In this document: positions 63,070 through 64,000 of the stretch, one piece after another
Layout of the letters: each line of letters starts with the position of its first letter
Numbering within the stretch: position 1 is the first letter of the stretch
Assembly (NCBI GenBank): GCA_039935015.1
Contig: JBDTLC010000017.1
Span: forward strand, 20,297 to 84,296
Direction: 5' to 3'
From: Paralcaligenes sp039935015
Lineage (GTDB): Bacteria; Pseudomonadota; Gammaproteobacteria; Burkholderiales; Burkholderiaceae_B
DNA: 64,000 nt
The notes under the pieces: model-generated
The model's input: only the letters and a program-made list of their open reading frames with translations
Told to the model about the DNA's origin: nothing
Databases searched by the model: none
Position numbers and translations under genes: made by a program

Positions 63070-63663
63070 TTAAAGCTGGACCTTTTGTATTTTGGCACCT
63101 TCAAGCGAGACGCCAGCCATGAGGCCTGCATTGGTCAGTACGAAACCGACGACTGATTGCTGTGCGGTATTAGTGTCTATCTTGCCATTAGCGCCGACAT
63201 TGGCAAGGGCCACTGTCGCGTCAGCGCCAACCGTCCAGCCGTTGCTGTTGCGAAACTTGTTCAAAGCCTCTTGCGTCATGAACAACAGCACAATTGCTTT
63301 AGACTGGGCGCCCGCCTGAAAGCCGATAGAACCGGCAGACGTGCTGTAATAACCTTCGTTGCGACCATTCACACGCAAGACTCCGTTACCATGTTCGGCG
63401 GCGATCACAAATCCAGCGCTTAAAACAGTGGGGAACACCAGAACTCCCTTGGCCCGTTCAACCAGCGAACGCGCGTCAGGCGTCGACTTATAAAGCCTCG
63501 ACAGGGTCGTATTTGCATTCGTATTGATATCGCTGCGCTGCTGAGCGGCAGTTGCTTGGTCTTTGGGCGCAGTCGTCGTACACCCGGAAAATGCCAAGCT
63601 GGCTAATGCTACGGCCACAACGGCAAGGCCTTTACTGCGGGATGTCGAAAGCTTTTGTTTCAT
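63070..63663 (-). CDS. SYLF-domain lipoprotein (BPSL1445/YSC84-like)
   Basis: A 197-residue lipoprotein with lipobox LAFSGC and a mature SYLF lipid-binding domain (RSLVERAKGVLVFPTVLSAGF, GSIGFQAGAQSKAIVLLFMTQEAL). It is probably tethered to the outer membrane. GGAG lies ahead of the ATG at 63663. Such proteins bind phospholipid and are induced by stress. Function otherwise unknown. Confidence 0.85.
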   Translation of the reverse strand: MKQKLSTSRSKGLAVVAVALASLAFSGCTTTAPKDQATAAQQRSDINTNANTTLSRLYKSTPDARSLVERAKGVLVFPTVLSAGFVIAAEHGNGVLRVNGRNEGYYSTSAGSIGFQAGAQSKAIVLLFMTQEALNKFRNSNGWTVGADATVALANVGANGKIDTNTAQQSVVGFVLTNAGLMAGVSLEGAKIQKVQL

Positions 63664-63735
63664 AATTAATCTCCGTGGTGTTGAATTGCTGTCTTTCACC
63701 ACCAGCAAGTCACGTGCCCAGCTATGAAAAGCAAA

Positions 63736-64000
63736 TCATTCGCCCAGCAATTCCGCTATCGGTTGCATACCTTCAATATGCTCCGAAATAACCTTTATAA
63801 CGACAACAAGCGGAACGCAAAGCAACATGCCCCACACCCCCCAGAGCCATCCGCCAAACAGGAGCGCGATGAAAACGGCTGTTGCGTTCATTTTGGCAAT
63901 CCGACCTGTCATCCAGGTCGTGATCAGCATTCCAACCACCGCCGAAATCGCCAGCGATGCGCAAAACACGAGAAACATCATCGAAAAGGACTCAAACTGC
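63736..64000 (-). CDS. AI-2E-family transporter, C-terminal part
   Basis: The frame stays open to the window edge, so this is the 3' part of a longer gene. The visible C-terminal 87 residues hold membrane helices and the family ending VIKVISEHIEGMQPIAELL. Members of this PerM-like family are permeases of unclear substrate. It lies upstream of the SYLF gene on the same strand. Confidence 0.8.
   Translation of the reverse strand, partial: QFESFSMMFLVFCASLAISAVVGMLITTWMTGRIAKMNATAVFIALLFGGWLWGVWGMLLCVPLVVVIKVISEHIEGMQPIAELLGE

Noticed and set aside
1..64000. tRNA, rRNA, insertion sequence or prophage genes
   Set aside because: No cloverleaf with a TTCGANTC-type arm, no rRNA-like stretch, and no transposase, integrase or phage structural product was recognised.

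Overview
The window looks like part of a betaproteobacterial chromosome, most likely Burkholderiales and perhaps near Alcaligenaceae or Oxalobacteraceae. The reasons are two complete Liv-type ABC transport operons, a cyo-type quinol oxidase operon, a SYLF-domain lipoprotein of the kind common in Burkholderia, and many PRC-barrel and other general-stress genes. This placement is inference from gene content and moderate GC content, with no marker gene to settle it. I saw no rRNA, tRNA, CRISPR array, transposase or phage gene.

Layout. 1-3.8 kb: a TVP38 membrane domain fused to a flavin disulfide reductase, coupled to two glycosyltransferases of the rSAM/selenodomain-associated kind. 3.7-6.1 kb: a sterol-desaturase-like hydroxylase, a DinB-fold protein containing a perfect 36-bp palindrome, and an alpha/beta hydrolase without its nucleophile. 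6.1-13.1 kb: a GntR regulator and aldehyde dehydrogenase, divergent from a five-gene Liv-type importer. 13.3-20.7 kb: a stress block with three PRC-barrel proteins, a DksA-like protein lacking zinc cysteines, DUF2254, CsbD, SDR, NDH-2 and a Tudor-like small protein. 21.0-24.5 kb: a Rieske/FAD reductase and a cytochrome-b/YedY-like molybdoenzyme fusion. 24.5-36.4 kb: two glycoside hydrolases divergent from an overlapping GMC oxidoreductase-DoxX-cupin-SMP30-VOC operon that is followed by cyoABCD. This reads as a carbohydrate-oxidation and respiration module.

36.4-44.1 kb: a Crp-type regulator with a 9-base homopolymer tract, a LuxR-type regulator with a degenerate receiver, two more PRC-barrel proteins, a calcium/proton antiporter, a formate/nitrite-type channel, small membrane proteins and a phosphoesterase. 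44.1-48.5 kb: an AttEFGH-like ABC exporter with a lipocalin-like partner. 48.5-54.7 kb: an MFS transporter facing a five-gene operon of type III polyketide synthase, methyltransferase, FAD oxidoreductase, acyl carrier protein and ketoacyl synthase, a probable phenolic-lipid pathway. 55.1-59.6 kb: a second Liv operon with a clear promoter and an internal stem-loop. 59.6-61.5 kb: REP-like palindromes around a ParB-like gene, then a GlgE-like protein that has lost both catalytic residues. 61.9-64 kb: two curlin-repeat proteins without export genes, a SYLF lipoprotein and the 3' part of an AI-2E-type permease.

The most promising undescribed material is the polyketide operon with its own discrete ACP and ketoacyl synthase, the GMC/DoxX/quinol-oxidase module, the stand-alone pseudo-GlgE, and several unusual DNA structures: the 36-bp palindrome in the DinB gene, hexamer repeats that multiply start codons, and REP-like elements with GTAG heads.
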